The notes under the pieces: model-generated
What the model was told of the DNA's origin: nothing
Databases searched by the model: none
Seen by the model: only the letters and a program-made list of their open reading frames with translations
Position numbers and translations under genes: made by a program
Source: Homoserinibacter sp. GY 40078
GTDB lineage: Bacteria; Actinomycetota; Actinomycetes; Actinomycetales; Microbacteriaceae
Direction of reading: 5' to 3'
DNA length: 64,000 nucleotides
Assembly: GCF_008017545.1 (NCBI RefSeq)
Contig: NZ_VRTZ01000002.1
Span: 372,001-436,000, forward strand
Shown here: piece after piece, positions 42,668 through 50,744 of the stretch
Position numbering within the stretch: position 1 is the first letter of the stretch
Layout of the letters: each line of letters starts with the position of its first letter

Positions 42668-43342
42668 ATGCCCGGAACTCGAGTCGCCGAGCGCCGTGGG
42701 CGCACGCGTGATCGCGTTCTCGCGATCAGCGCCGCCAGCGTCGTACTCGTGGCCGGAATCACTGTCCCGTCGCTTGCGGCGTGGACTGACACCGAGTGGA
42801 TCACGGGAGGCGTGGGCAATGACGCCGGCGTCGGTGCATCCACTTTCGAAGTACAGCAGTTCGCCGCGGGGGACACCGTGTGGGACGACTACGAGACCCA
42901 GCCCGAGGCGAACGTCATCGACTTCAGCGCCCAGGCAGTCCAGCTGACTCCGGGCGACACGGTCTACGGATACGTGAGGCTCCGCACGGTCGCGGGGTCG
43001 CTCGGGGGAGACCTGACACTCGGAGCCGACACCTCGGTGGTCGCCGATTCGCTCGAGGACGCCCTCACCTACGGCGCCCGCGTGATGAACGACACGACGG
43101 GCTGCACCGCCGGCTCGTACGCCTCGACGGGAACAGAGCTCCAGGCACTCGGGTCTGCACTCGACGCCTCCGCGGGTGGGACGTTCTCGCTCGCCGCGGC
43201 GGCCGACGAGTCGACGCCCGGCGTCGAGCAGGTGGTCTGCTTCGCGCTGACCTTCCCGGCCTCATTCGCCGGTGACGACACGCTCCAGGGCGCGACGGCA
43301 TCGACGGTGTGGCACTTCGACGCGGTGTCCGTCACCGCCTGA
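42668..43342 (+). CDS. Exported protein with SipW-type signal peptide (TasA/camelysin-like)
   Basis: A 224-residue protein with a basic N-terminus, a hydrophobic helix (RVLAISAASVVLVAGITVP, about 16-34) and the junction LAAWTDTEW. The A-A-W-x-D-x-E-W junction is the mark of 'alternate' signal peptides processed by SipW-type peptidases, as in TasA of Bacillus. The mature part (about 185 residues) is beta-rich with an early YGYVRLRT strand and two cysteines (CTAGSY and VVCFAL) that could pair. Similar proteins assemble into surface fibres elsewhere. The next gene, 4 bases downstream, encodes the matching peptidase. ATG 42668 is chosen because it has a GGGGGA site and directly precedes the signal peptide. 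Confidence 0.8.
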   Translation: MPGTRVAERRGRTRDRVLAISAASVVLVAGITVPSLAAWTDTEWITGGVGNDAGVGASTFEVQQFAAGDTVWDDYETQPEANVIDFSAQAVQLTPGDTVYGYVRLRTVAGSLGGDLTLGADTSVVADSLEDALTYGARVMNDTTGCTAGSYASTGTELQALGSALDASAGGTFSLAAAADESTPGVEQVVCFALTFPASFAGDDTLQGATASTVWHFDAVSVTA

Positions 43343-43346
43343 GATC

Positions 43347-43925
43347 ATGACGTCCCACGTCGGGCCCGCGACGGCCGCACACGTCGCGCGTCCACGTGAA
43401 CCGATGCGATGGCATCGGCTCGCGCGGCGGGCGCGCACGGGCGCCGTCACGGCGGCTGCCCTCATCGGACTGGTCGTGCTTCTTGCCGCTCTTGCGCCGT
43501 TCCTCGGCATGCGGCTCGTACGACTCGAGACCGGATCCATGTCCCCGGGTTTCCCCACGGGATCGGTTCTGCTCGTGCGCGACGCCGACGCGTCGGAGGC
43601 GGTTGCCGGTGACATCGTCACCGTGCGGCGCGCCGACGGCGCGTCGGTCACGCACCGGGTGGTCTCGACATCCGCGGCGGGAGACGGCGTCTCGCTCACC
43701 CTCAAGGGTGATGCGAATGACCAGGTCGACCCGAAGCCGTACCTCGCCAACCGGGTCGGTATCGTCCTCGGCGGCATCCCATGGGGCGGCGATCTCGTCG
43801 TCCTCGCGCGGTCGGAGGGCGCCATCCCGCTGCTTGCGGGGTTCGTCAGTCTGCTCGTGCTGTGGGCGTGGTGGCCCCAGGGGCGGAATCCGGCGCATGC
43901 GCGGCGTCGGACGGAGGTGGCCTGA
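43347..43925 (+). CDS. ER-type signal peptidase I (SipW-like)
   Basis: A 192-residue membrane peptidase with helices at about 33-55 and 155-175. The catalytic Ser64 lies in LETGSMSPGFPTGS. In place of the bacterial catalytic lysine there is His103 in SVTHRVVS, and the acidic motif is KGDANDQVDP. A Ser-His arrangement is the ER/archaeal type used by SipW, not by the housekeeping LepB. The gene sits between two putative substrates with atypical signal peptides, so it is probably dedicated to them. It has a 4-base gap upstream and overlaps the next gene by one base. Confidence 0.88.
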   Translation: MTSHVGPATAAHVARPREPMRWHRLARRARTGAVTAAALIGLVVLLAALAPFLGMRLVRLETGSMSPGFPTGSVLLVRDADASEAVAGDIVTVRRADGASVTHRVVSTSAAGDGVSLTLKGDANDQVDPKPYLANRVGIVLGGIPWGGDLVVLARSEGAIPLLAGFVSLLVLWAWWPQGRNPAHARRRTEVA

Positions 43926-44602
43926 TGCGTGCTCTGACCATCGCCGCAGCGCTCATGGTGGGCCTGGGTCTCGCGACCGTTTCCGCGGGCCCGGCGTCCG
44001 CGACCCGTATGGACCACGTCGATGACGGTGAGCCGGGTCTGCTGACTCTCCAAGAGGAGAACCTTCCAGACGACGTCATTCTTCAGCCCGGGGACAGCGT
44101 GTACTGGCTCGTGACGACGTCGCTCGAAGCGGAGACGGACGGCGATCTTGATCTGACGATCGAGAGCGCGGGAAGCCTTGCCGAGCATCCGGGCGGTCTG
44201 ACGGTCGACATCGATGAGTGTGCAGCGCCATGGCTGCTCGGTGCGACTGCTACATGCCCGGCCGGCGAGCGCACCCACTTGGTCGAGACGCCGTTCGCGC
44301 TGCTCCGTTCGCCCGAGACGCTCGACATGGGCGAGCTGGTCAACTATTCCGATCGCTATCTGCTCGTGACCCTCGCACTCCCCGATGCCACTCCCGCGGA
44401 ACTGCAAGGGGGAGAGGCGGAGTTCCAGCTCACGTTCTCGGCCGTGGGCGACTTGGAGACGATTGGGGTCGACCCCAGCGCGGGCGGCAGCGGCACAGCG
44501 GCGCTCGGAGCGACGGGCGCCGCGGCGACCGCGCCACTTGCAGTGGCGGTCCTGATGGGCGTCATCGGGATCGCAATGCGGATTCGGGGGAGGCGAGTCT
44601 GA
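43925..44602 (+). CDS. Secreted protein with C-terminal anchor (LGATG tail), function unknown
   Basis: A 225-residue protein with an ordinary Sec signal peptide (cut near ASA, about residue 27), a beta-rich middle and a C-terminal segment reading ALGATGAAATAPLAV, then a hydrophobic helix and RIRGRRV. L-G-A-T-G plus helix plus basic tail resembles a sortase sorting signal (L-P/A-x-T-G) with Gly at the second position. No sortase gene lies in the window, so it may just be a membrane anchor. The middle carries a Cys pair (DECAAPWLLGATATC). One-base overlaps on both sides tie it to the peptidase and the choice-of-anchor G gene. It could be the membrane base for the exported fibre proteins. Confidence 0.7.
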   Translation: MRALTIAAALMVGLGLATVSAGPASATRMDHVDDGEPGLLTLQEENLPDDVILQPGDSVYWLVTTSLEAETDGDLDLTIESAGSLAEHPGGLTVDIDECAAPWLLGATATCPAGERTHLVETPFALLRSPETLDMGELVNYSDRYLLVTLALPDATPAELQGGEAEFQLTFSAVGDLETIGVDPSAGGSGTAALGATGAAATAPLAVAVLMGVIGIAMRIRGRRV

Positions 44603-46404
44603 TGGCTCGGGGCGACCGACGGGCGCGGACCGGTATCGCGGTCACCTCGTCGGCCGTGTTCGCGGTGCTGCTGGTCGGCACCACGGTGAACGCGAGTGCG
44701 GCGGCGTGGGTCGACGAGGAGTGGGACACCGCCGACGTCGCCGCGCTCGACTGCTCGGCGTCCGCGACGATGGACTCCGTGGCCTGGGGGCGTGTGCTCA
44801 CCGGTGCCGTCTCGGGGGCGTCGCTCGACCCGATCGCCTCGACCGACGGCATCACCGTCACGAATGTCGCCCCCGCGACCACGAGCACCGGCACGAGCCA
44901 GGCGGCTCCCGTCACGTCGCTCGGCTCGGACGCGTGGTCGGCCGCGCTCGGGCTGTCCGCCCTCTCCTCACTCGACCTCGGTGCCGGCGTCGTGCTCCCC
45001 CTCGACGCCGGCACCGGCTCGTACACCCAGTACGGTCGCGCGACGAGCAACGGGATCGCGATCGGGGCGTCCGGAGCGGTCACGAGCCAGGCGGGAGGCC
45101 TCGTCTCGCTCGACACCCCGACCGCGTCGACCCCGCGCCTCGGAACGCTCCGGCTCTCGGAGGTGCTCGACGCCGTCCTGCCGGGTCTCGGCACTCCGGT
45201 GTCGCGCCTGTCGGACGTCGACCTCGAGATCGGGGCGGTCGGCTCGGTCGCCGAGCTCGACGGATGCGAGGTCGCGTGGAACGAGGCCAGCCTCTCGACC
45301 CACCTCGATCGCGACTATCTCGCGTCGGCGCTCGACCTCGGCCTCACCAGCGATCTCGCATCCGGGCTCGGGACCTCGACCGATGCGACGCTCGCCGGGC
45401 TCCAGACCACCCTGAACTCGACCCTCAACGCGAGCGTGAGCGCATCCGTCGTCTCGAGTGTGGCCTCCCTGCTGACGACTGCCTTCGCCGGGATCGCGGG
45501 TGTCACCGTCGATCCCGACGCCGTCACCGTCACTGTCGCGGGCACGATCGATCTGACCTCTGTCCGCGCGCTCATCACGAACGACATCAGCGACGGCGTC
45601 GTCACGATCAACCTGTCGACGGGACGCATCACGGCCGACCTCGCGGCGCTCGTCGGCGAGGCCTACGCCGACAGCGACGGCCTCAACGGGCGGGCACCGA
45701 ACACCTCGGTGCTGACCCCCGCGGTGCTGAACGCCCTGATGGCCCGTCTCAGCACGGTGCTCGGGAACTTCGTCACGAACACCCTGCAACCGGCGGTCGC
45801 GACCGCGATCCTCAACACCGCGATCACGGTGCGAGTCGTCGCTCTCCTCGATGCCACCGTCACAGTGATCGTGCCTGTGACCGTTCCGCAGGTCCTCCGC
45901 GTGGACTCCCTCTTCAGTGGCACGATCGGGGGCTTCACGGGCGCCTCCGGGTACCCGGCGCCGACGGTGTCGACGAGCGTGACCCTGGTGCCGGGTCAGA
46001 CCGGCGCCCTGCTCACCGCCCTCAACACGCTGCTCTCGACGGTCACGACGCCGATCATCAACGCGGTGCAGAACACGGTCCGTCCCGCGATCGGCGGGAT
46101 CGTGGTGACGCCCATCCTCACAAGCCTCTCGGCGAGCACCACCGCGGCGCTCGCGACCCTCACCGGGTCGACTATTCCGGCCTTCATCACGGCGCTCGAA
46201 CCGGTCCTGGATCAGCTTGCGCTCCTCGTGAAGGTCACGCTCAACGCGCAGCCTGATCAGACCGGATCCGTGGGCCCGCCGATCACGGCGCTCTCCGGCC
46301 GATACATGGTGAGTGCGCTGCACGTCGGTGCCGTCAACGGGCCGACGAGCCTCTTGGGTCTGTGGGCGGCATCGTCGGCGGTGGGACCCCAGACCCTCCG
46401 CTGA
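44602..46404 (+). CDS. Choice-of-anchor G family exported protein with SipW-type signal
   Basis: A 600-residue Ala/Thr/Ser/Leu-rich protein. The N-terminus RRARTGIAVTSSAVFAVLLV leads to the processing junction NASAAAWVDEEWDTADV, the same A-A-W-x-D-x-E-W pattern as the protein at 42668, so both are probably cut by the neighbouring SipW-like peptidase. The rest contains repeated segments of amphipathic helix and strand (for example TLNSTLNASVSASVVSS and ALLTALNTLLSTVTT). It resembles the choice-of-anchor G family of actinobacterial surface proteins. There is no C-terminal LPXTG; it ends ALHVGAVNGPTSLLGLWAASS. The function is unknown; a surface adhesin or fibre subunit is plausible. Confidence 0.75.
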   Translation: MARGDRRARTGIAVTSSAVFAVLLVGTTVNASAAAWVDEEWDTADVAALDCSASATMDSVAWGRVLTGAVSGASLDPIASTDGITVTNVAPATTSTGTSQAAPVTSLGSDAWSAALGLSALSSLDLGAGVVLPLDAGTGSYTQYGRATSNGIAIGASGAVTSQAGGLVSLDTPTASTPRLGTLRLSEVLDAVLPGLGTPVSRLSDVDLEIGAVGSVAELDGCEVAWNEASLSTHLDRDYLASALDLGLTSDLASGLGTSTDATLAGLQTTLNSTLNASVSASVVSSVASLLTTAFAGIAGVTVDPDAVTVTVAGTIDLTSVRALITNDISDGVVTINLSTGRITADLAALVGEAYADSDGLNGRAPNTSVLTPAVLNALMARLSTVLGNFVTNTLQPAVATAILNTAITVRVVALLDATVTVIVPVTVPQVLRVDSLFSGTIGGFTGASGYPAPTVSTSVTLVPGQTGALLTALNTLLSTVTTPIINAVQNTVRPAIGGIVVTPILTSLSASTTAALATLTGSTIPAFITALEPVLDQLALLVKVTLNAQPDQTGSVGPPITALSGRYMVSALHVGAVNGPTSLLGLWAASSAVGPQTLR

Positions 46405-46459
46405 GCGTCGCATCGGGGACGCTGCGAAACGTTGGGTCGTGGGCGAGGATCCGGCTCGC

Positions 46460-46465
46460 TACCGT
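46460..46465 (+). promoter_or_regulatory. -10 element of the 46473 lipoprotein, leaderless
   Basis: TACCGT ends 7 bases before ATG 46473. Confidence 0.45.
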
Positions 46466-46472
46466 GACGGAT

Positions 46473-46928
46473 ATGAGCCCTCGACGACTCGCCATCGCCT
46501 CTCTCGCGCTGCTCCTCGCAGCACCCGCGCTCTCCGGATGCGTCGGCACGCCGCAGACGTGCGTATCGTGGGTCGACTTCGCCGACGCCGACGACATGGC
46601 GGCGAGCGCGACCCTGGTGGTGGTAGGAGTCGCGGAGCCCGCGACGCGGACGATCGAGTTGCTGTCGGGGCAGGCGGAACTGCACCGGGTGAGCATCGAG
46701 GAGGTTCGGCAGGGGGACTTCGACGCCGACGAGCTTTGGGCGGCAGCGCCGCGCGACTACTGCGTAGCCGATGCGCCCCAGCCGAGCGAGGACCCGATCC
46801 CTGTCGGTGAGCGCGTGGTGCTCTTCCTGAACCCGGCGAAGGGCTCGCCCGCGCCCGGCGATCTGGAGAAGGTGGATGCGTGGAGCACTCTGACGCCTCA
46901 CGCGGGAGTCCTGCCCGCCTCCGAGTGA
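46473..46928 (+). CDS. Small putative lipoprotein, function unknown
   Basis: A 151-residue protein with a signal peptide and lipobox (ALSGC, Cys about 24), two more cysteines (TCVSW at about 30 and DYCVAD), and a beta-rich outer domain with VVGVAEPATRTIELLSG. No known family is recognised. It lies between the SipW cluster and proS and has its own leaderless promoter element. The ATG at 46473 is supported by that element and by the signal peptide start. Confidence 0.65.
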   Translation: MSPRRLAIASLALLLAAPALSGCVGTPQTCVSWVDFADADDMAASATLVVVGVAEPATRTIELLSGQAELHRVSIEEVRQGDFDADELWAAAPRDYCVADAPQPSEDPIPVGERVVLFLNPAKGSPAPGDLEKVDAWSTLTPHAGVLPASE

Positions 46929-46952
46929 ACCGTCGGCCCTGGTCGACGCGGC

Positions 46953-46958
46953 TACAGT
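46953..46958 (+). promoter_or_regulatory. -10 element of proS, leaderless
   Basis: TACAGT ends 6 bases before GTG 46965, with no Shine-Dalgarno sequence in between. Confidence 0.55.
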
Positions 46959-46964
46959 GATCGG

Positions 46965-48740
46965 GTGCCCACGCTCCTGTCCCAGCTCTTCGTCCGCACC
47001 CTGAAGGAAGACCCGGCCGACGCCGAGGCGACGAGCCACAAGCTGCTCGTCCGCGCCGGATACATCCGCCGCCAGGCTCCGGGGATCTTCGCCTGGCTGC
47101 CGCTCGGGCTGCGGGTGCGCGCCAAGATCGAGAAGGTCATCCGCGAGGAGATGGCGGCGGCCGGTGCGCAGGAGGTGCTGTTCCCCGCGCTGCTCCCGAG
47201 GGAGCCCTACGAGGCGACCGGCCGCTGGGAGGAGTACGGCGACAACATCTTCCGCCTCAAGGACCGCAAGGGCGCCGACTACCTCCTGGCGCCGACCCAC
47301 GAGGAGGCGTTCACCCTGCTCGTGAAGGACCTCTACTCGTCGTACAAAGACCTCCCGCTCATGATCTTCCAGATCCAGGACAAGTACCGCGACGAAGCGC
47401 GTCCGCGTGCGGGGCTCCTGCGGGGGCGCGAGTTCTCGATGAAGGACGCCTACTCCTTCGACTACACCGACGCAGGACTCGACGTCTCGTATCAGGCCCA
47501 GCGCGATGCCTACGAGCGCATCTTCGCCCGTCTCGGACTCGACTACGTGATCGTTCAGGCGGATGCGGGTGCGATGGGCGGGTCGCGCTCGGAGGAGTTC
47601 CTGCACCCGACGCCCATCGGGGAGGACACCTTCGTGCGCTCTGCCGGAGGATACGCGGCGAACGTCGAGGCGTTCACCACGACAGCTCCCGAGGCGAGGC
47701 CGTTCGACGACCTGCCCGCGGCTGTCATCCACGACACCCCGAACACCCCGACCATCGCGACGCTCGTCGACGTGGCGAACGCGCAGATCCCGCGCGATGC
47801 CGGCCCCTGGACGGCGGCCGACACCCTCAAGAACGTGGTGCTCGCTCTCACCCATCTGGATGGCCGCCGAGAGCTCGTGATCGTCGCTGTCCCGGGTGAT
47901 CGCGAGGTCGACCTGAAGCGCGCCGAGGTCGCCTTCGCGCCCGCGGAAGTGGAGCCCGCGACCGAGGCGGACTTCGATGCCAACCCGGTGCTCGTGAAGG
48001 GCTACATCGGTCCGTGGTCGCCCACGGGGCCCGTGCTCGGCGAGGAGTCGGCATCCGCGATCCGATACCTCGGCGACCCGCGGGTCGTCGACGGCACGGC
48101 CTGGATCACCGGCGCGAACGTCGAGGGGCGGCACGTGTTCGACCTCGTGGCAGGACGCGACTTCACGTTCGACGGCAGCGCCGAGATCGCGGAGGTGCGC
48201 GCGGGCGACCCGGCACCCGACGGGTCGGGTCCCGTGGAACTCGCGCGTGGCATGGAGATCGGGCACGTGTTCCAGCTCGGGCGCAAGTACGCGGAGGCTC
48301 TCGGCCTCAAAGTCCTCGACGAGAACGGCAAGCTCGTGACCGTCACGATGGGCTCGTACGGCATCGGGGTCACCCGCATCCTCGCCGCGATCGCCGAGAC
48401 CACCGCCGACGACCGGGGGCTCCTCTGGCCCCGAGGTATCGCGCCCTTCGATGTGCACGTCGTCGCTACCGGGAAGGACGACGCCGCATTCTCGCTCGCA
48501 TCCGGTCTCTCCTCGGAACTCGAGGGTGCCGGTTTCGACGTGCTCTACGACGACCGTCCGAAGGTCTCGCCCGGGGTCAAATTCGGCGACGCGGAACTGC
48601 TCGGCGTGCCGACGATAGTGATCGCCGGTCGGGGGGCCGCCGACGGCGTCGTCGAGCTGTGGGACCGCCGTTCTGGAGAGCGTGTCGAGGTTCCGGCGAC
48701 CGAGCTCGTCGACCGGATTCGCAGCATCACCTCCGCCTGA
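46965..48740 (+). CDS. proS: Prolyl-tRNA synthetase
   Basis: A 591-residue class II synthetase of the bacterial type with the editing insertion. Motif 1 region ([19 protein letters not shown]), motif 2 ([21 protein letters not shown]-like stretch at about 137-156) and motif 3 ([16 protein letters not shown] at about 461-476) are present. The insertion (about 230-390) contains the YbaK-like fold, which hydrolyses misacylated Ala-tRNA(Pro). The GTG start is set by [15 protein letters not shown] and the leaderless -10. It converges on the anti-sigma-like gene, 8 bases between stops. Confidence 0.97.
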   Translation: MPTLLSQLFVRTLKEDPADAEATSHKLLVRAGYIRRQAPGIFAWLPLGLRVRAKIEKVIREEMAAAGAQEVLFPALLPREPYEATGRWEEYGDNIFRLKDRKGADYLLAPTHEEAFTLLVKDLYSSYKDLPLMIFQIQDKYRDEARPRAGLLRGREFSMKDAYSFDYTDAGLDVSYQAQRDAYERIFARLGLDYVIVQADAGAMGGSRSEEFLHPTPIGEDTFVRSAGGYAANVEAFTTTAPEARPFDDLPAAVIHDTPNTPTIATLVDVANAQIPRDAGPWTAADTLKNVVLALTHLDGRRELVIVAVPGDREVDLKRAEVAFAPAEVEPATEADFDANPVLVKGYIGPWSPTGPVLGEESASAIRYLGDPRVVDGTAWITGANVEGRHVFDLVAGRDFTFDGSAEIAEVRAGDPAPDGSGPVELARGMEIGHVFQLGRKYAEALGLKVLDENGKLVTVTMGSYGIGVTRILAAIAETTADDRGLLWPRGIAPFDVHVVATGKDDAAFSLASGLSSELEGAGFDVLYDDRPKVSPGVKFGDAELLGVPTIVIAGRGAADGVVELWDRRSGERVEVPATELVDRIRSITSA

Positions 48741-48748
48741 GAGGCGAG

Positions 48749-50122
48749 CTACTGCACCTCGGCGGGCATGGGCTCCACCTGCGCGGGGTCGGGAAGTGCG
48801 ATGACGCCCTCGACGAGCGAGACGACCGAGGTCCAGAAGCCTTGGTCCGGATCCTCGAAGGCGTGGCCGGGGACGAGCCAGGCATTGCCGTCCACATCCC
48901 ACAGGAGCAGGAGCGTCGACTCGGCGTGGTCGAGCGTCACCACCACGGACTCCGGCGTCGGAAGCGGCTCCTCGACACCGGGCTCCGGCTCGGGCTCCAG
49001 CCCGGGCTCCGGCTCGGGAAGAACCGTCGGCTGCTCGTCGGGCTCCGCGGGAGCGGGTGTCGTCAGCGCATCCGAGTCGCCCGAGTCCTCCGTCCCCGCG
49101 CCGCGCACGAGTGAGTCGGCCGCGTACATGACGCCCCCGCCGTACTCGGGGCTCGCGGCGCCGAACCAGCGGCCGTCCTCGAGGCGGCCGACGGCGTCGA
49201 CGGGCGACACGGTGTCGTACTCGCCCTTCGCGACTGCCTCCACCGCATGCCCGCTTGCCCACCAGATCGAGCCGAGCGGCGACCAGGCGACCGTCCACTC
49301 GAGGGCCGTGGAGGTGCCGTCGATCGTCAGCGTCGCCGACGCGTAGGTCTGGGTCTCGTCGGCGGTGACCATCACGTCGGAGGCCTCGACGGCCAGCCCG
49401 GTCGCCGAGAACAGGCGTGCAGCCAGCTCCCGCGCCTCCGCTTCACCGGGTGCGGCCGACTCCGCGACCTCGGGGGTCGTGCATTCCTGATAGCTGCCGG
49501 CCTCCTCATCCTCGGAGTCGACGGGCACATCGATGCACACCGGGGCGGGGGACGCGGCGGGATCGTTGTACCACCAGTCGCCCGATCCGGCCCATGAGAG
49601 GGTCAGCGACGCGCCGCTGCCGTCCTCCGGACCGACGACGTAGCTCGGATAGTCCGGAGTGGAGTACTGCGACAGCTCGGCGGACCCGTCGAGTGCGAAC
49701 TGGGAGGCGATCCGTTCGGCCACGACGGCGGGGTCGCCGCTGCGCCGGAGCTCGTAGACGGTGCCGCGACCTCCGTTGGATGAGAGCCCGTCTCCCGCGA
49801 CGTAGTCATAATCGACCCACATCGCGATCCGGGAAGCATCCGCCGAGGCGGAGGCCTCCGCGCCTCCGTCTCCTCCAGCCGCCGCGGCGGCGAACAGCGG
49901 CTTGGGGGCGGCGAATGGGTTCGTGATCACGAGCGCGCCGACAGTCACAGCGGCGAGTGCGGTCACGCCGATTCCGGCGCCGCGAGCCAGGCGACCGTGA
50001 CGCACGAGGCGGGGCGCGGGGCGGTCGGGAGCCTCGGCGATGAGGGCCGAGTCGAGGGCGGGAGCTGCAGGGGCGCCCGCGGCGGCTCGGAGCCGCTCGG
50101 TCGGGTCGGTGTGGTGATCCAT
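48749..50122 (-). CDS. Membrane protein encoded after an ECF sigma factor, possible anti-sigma or sensor
   Basis: A 457-residue protein with a short cytoplasmic N-terminus (about 45 residues), one membrane helix (about 47-68) and a large outer domain with a Cys pair, ending in an acidic Glu-Pro-rich stretch and a final domain with LLLLWDVDGNAWLVPG. It begins 7 bases after the sigma gene stop, with AGGG ahead of the ATG. Co-transcription and topology are those of an anti-sigma factor, but the H-x-x-x-C-x-x-C zinc motif of ZAS domains is absent, so binding to the sigma factor is unproven. It contains no recognised catalytic motif. Confidence 0.6.
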   Translation of the reverse strand: MDHHTDPTERLRAAAGAPAAPALDSALIAEAPDRPAPRLVRHGRLARGAGIGVTALAAVTVGALVITNPFAAPKPLFAAAAAGGDGGAEASASADASRIAMWVDYDYVAGDGLSSNGGRGTVYELRRSGDPAVVAERIASQFALDGSAELSQYSTPDYPSYVVGPEDGSGASLTLSWAGSGDWWYNDPAASPAPVCIDVPVDSEDEEAGSYQECTTPEVAESAAPGEAEARELAARLFSATGLAVEASDVMVTADETQTYASATLTIDGTSTALEWTVAWSPLGSIWWASGHAVEAVAKGEYDTVSPVDAVGRLEDGRWFGAASPEYGGGVMYAADSLVRGAGTEDSGDSDALTTPAPAEPDEQPTVLPEPEPGLEPEPEPGVEEPLPTPESVVVTLDHAESTLLLLWDVDGNAWLVPGHAFEDPDQGFWTSVVSLVEGVIALPDPAQVEPMPAEVQ

Positions 50123-50129
50123 ACCCTGT

Positions 50130-50675
50130 CTATGTCGCGGTGCCGGCAGATCTTTCATCGGGCGCATCTGCCGCATCCCCGGCCTGTTCTCGGCGCGGGC
50201 CTCCGAGCTGTTCGGCGAGGGCGCGCTTGGCGCGATGGAGGCGGATGCTGAGGGCGTTGGCGCTCACGCCGAGCGCGATCGCCGCTTCCGCAACCGTCGC
50301 GCCGTCGAGGACGACGAGCGCGAGCACCTCGCGATGGGTCGTACTGAGCTGCCGCCACGCCGCCGCGAGCTCCGGGTCGCGATCGATGAACGTGTCCGCG
50401 GGCGGTGCGGAATCCGGTGCGGCGAACAGCGCGAGTGCACTCGCTCGGACAGCCGCACGTCGGCGGAGGTTCGCCACCTGGTAGGAGGCGATGCGGTAGA
50501 GCCAGGGGAGTTCCTCACCGGGCGTCACGGCGTCCCGCTTCCGCCACGCGATCGCGAAGACGTCTGCGGCTAGATCCTCGACCTCGTCACTCGCGACGCG
50601 CCGGGCGAGGTATGCGCTCACCGCCGGAAGATGCCGTCGGTAGACGGAATCGAACTCGGCGCGCGCGTCGGGCAT
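50130..50675 (-). CDS. ECF-type RNA polymerase sigma factor
   Basis: A 181-residue sigma-70 family factor of the ECF class. Region 2 reads YLARRVASDEVEDLAADVFAIAWRKRD (about 22-48) with WLYRIASYQVANLRRR for region 2.4, and region 4 reads LVVLDGATVAEAAIALGVSANALSIRLHRAKRAL (about 122-155) with the promoter-binding HTH. There is no C-terminal regulatory extension. It lies upstream of and in one operon with the membrane protein at 48749. ATG 50675 has GAGACT 6 bases ahead, a one-base variant of the leaderless hexamer. Target promoters are unknown. Confidence 0.92.
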   Translation of the reverse strand: MPDARAEFDSVYRRHLPAVSAYLARRVASDEVEDLAADVFAIAWRKRDAVTPGEELPWLYRIASYQVANLRRRAAVRASALALFAAPDSAPPADTFIDRDPELAAAWRQLSTTHREVLALVVLDGATVAEAAIALGVSANALSIRLHRAKRALAEQLGGPRREQAGDAADAPDERSAGTAT

Positions 50676-50744
50676 GATTCCAGTCTCCGGCAGTCGATGA
50701 CGACGACAAGCCCAACGTTTCGCGCGCGGCGCGCGTCGACCTGT

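Noticed and set aside
46257-49298. A 1,013-codon minus-strand frame over the lipoprotein and proS
   Set aside because: It is antisense to proS, which has all synthetase motifs.
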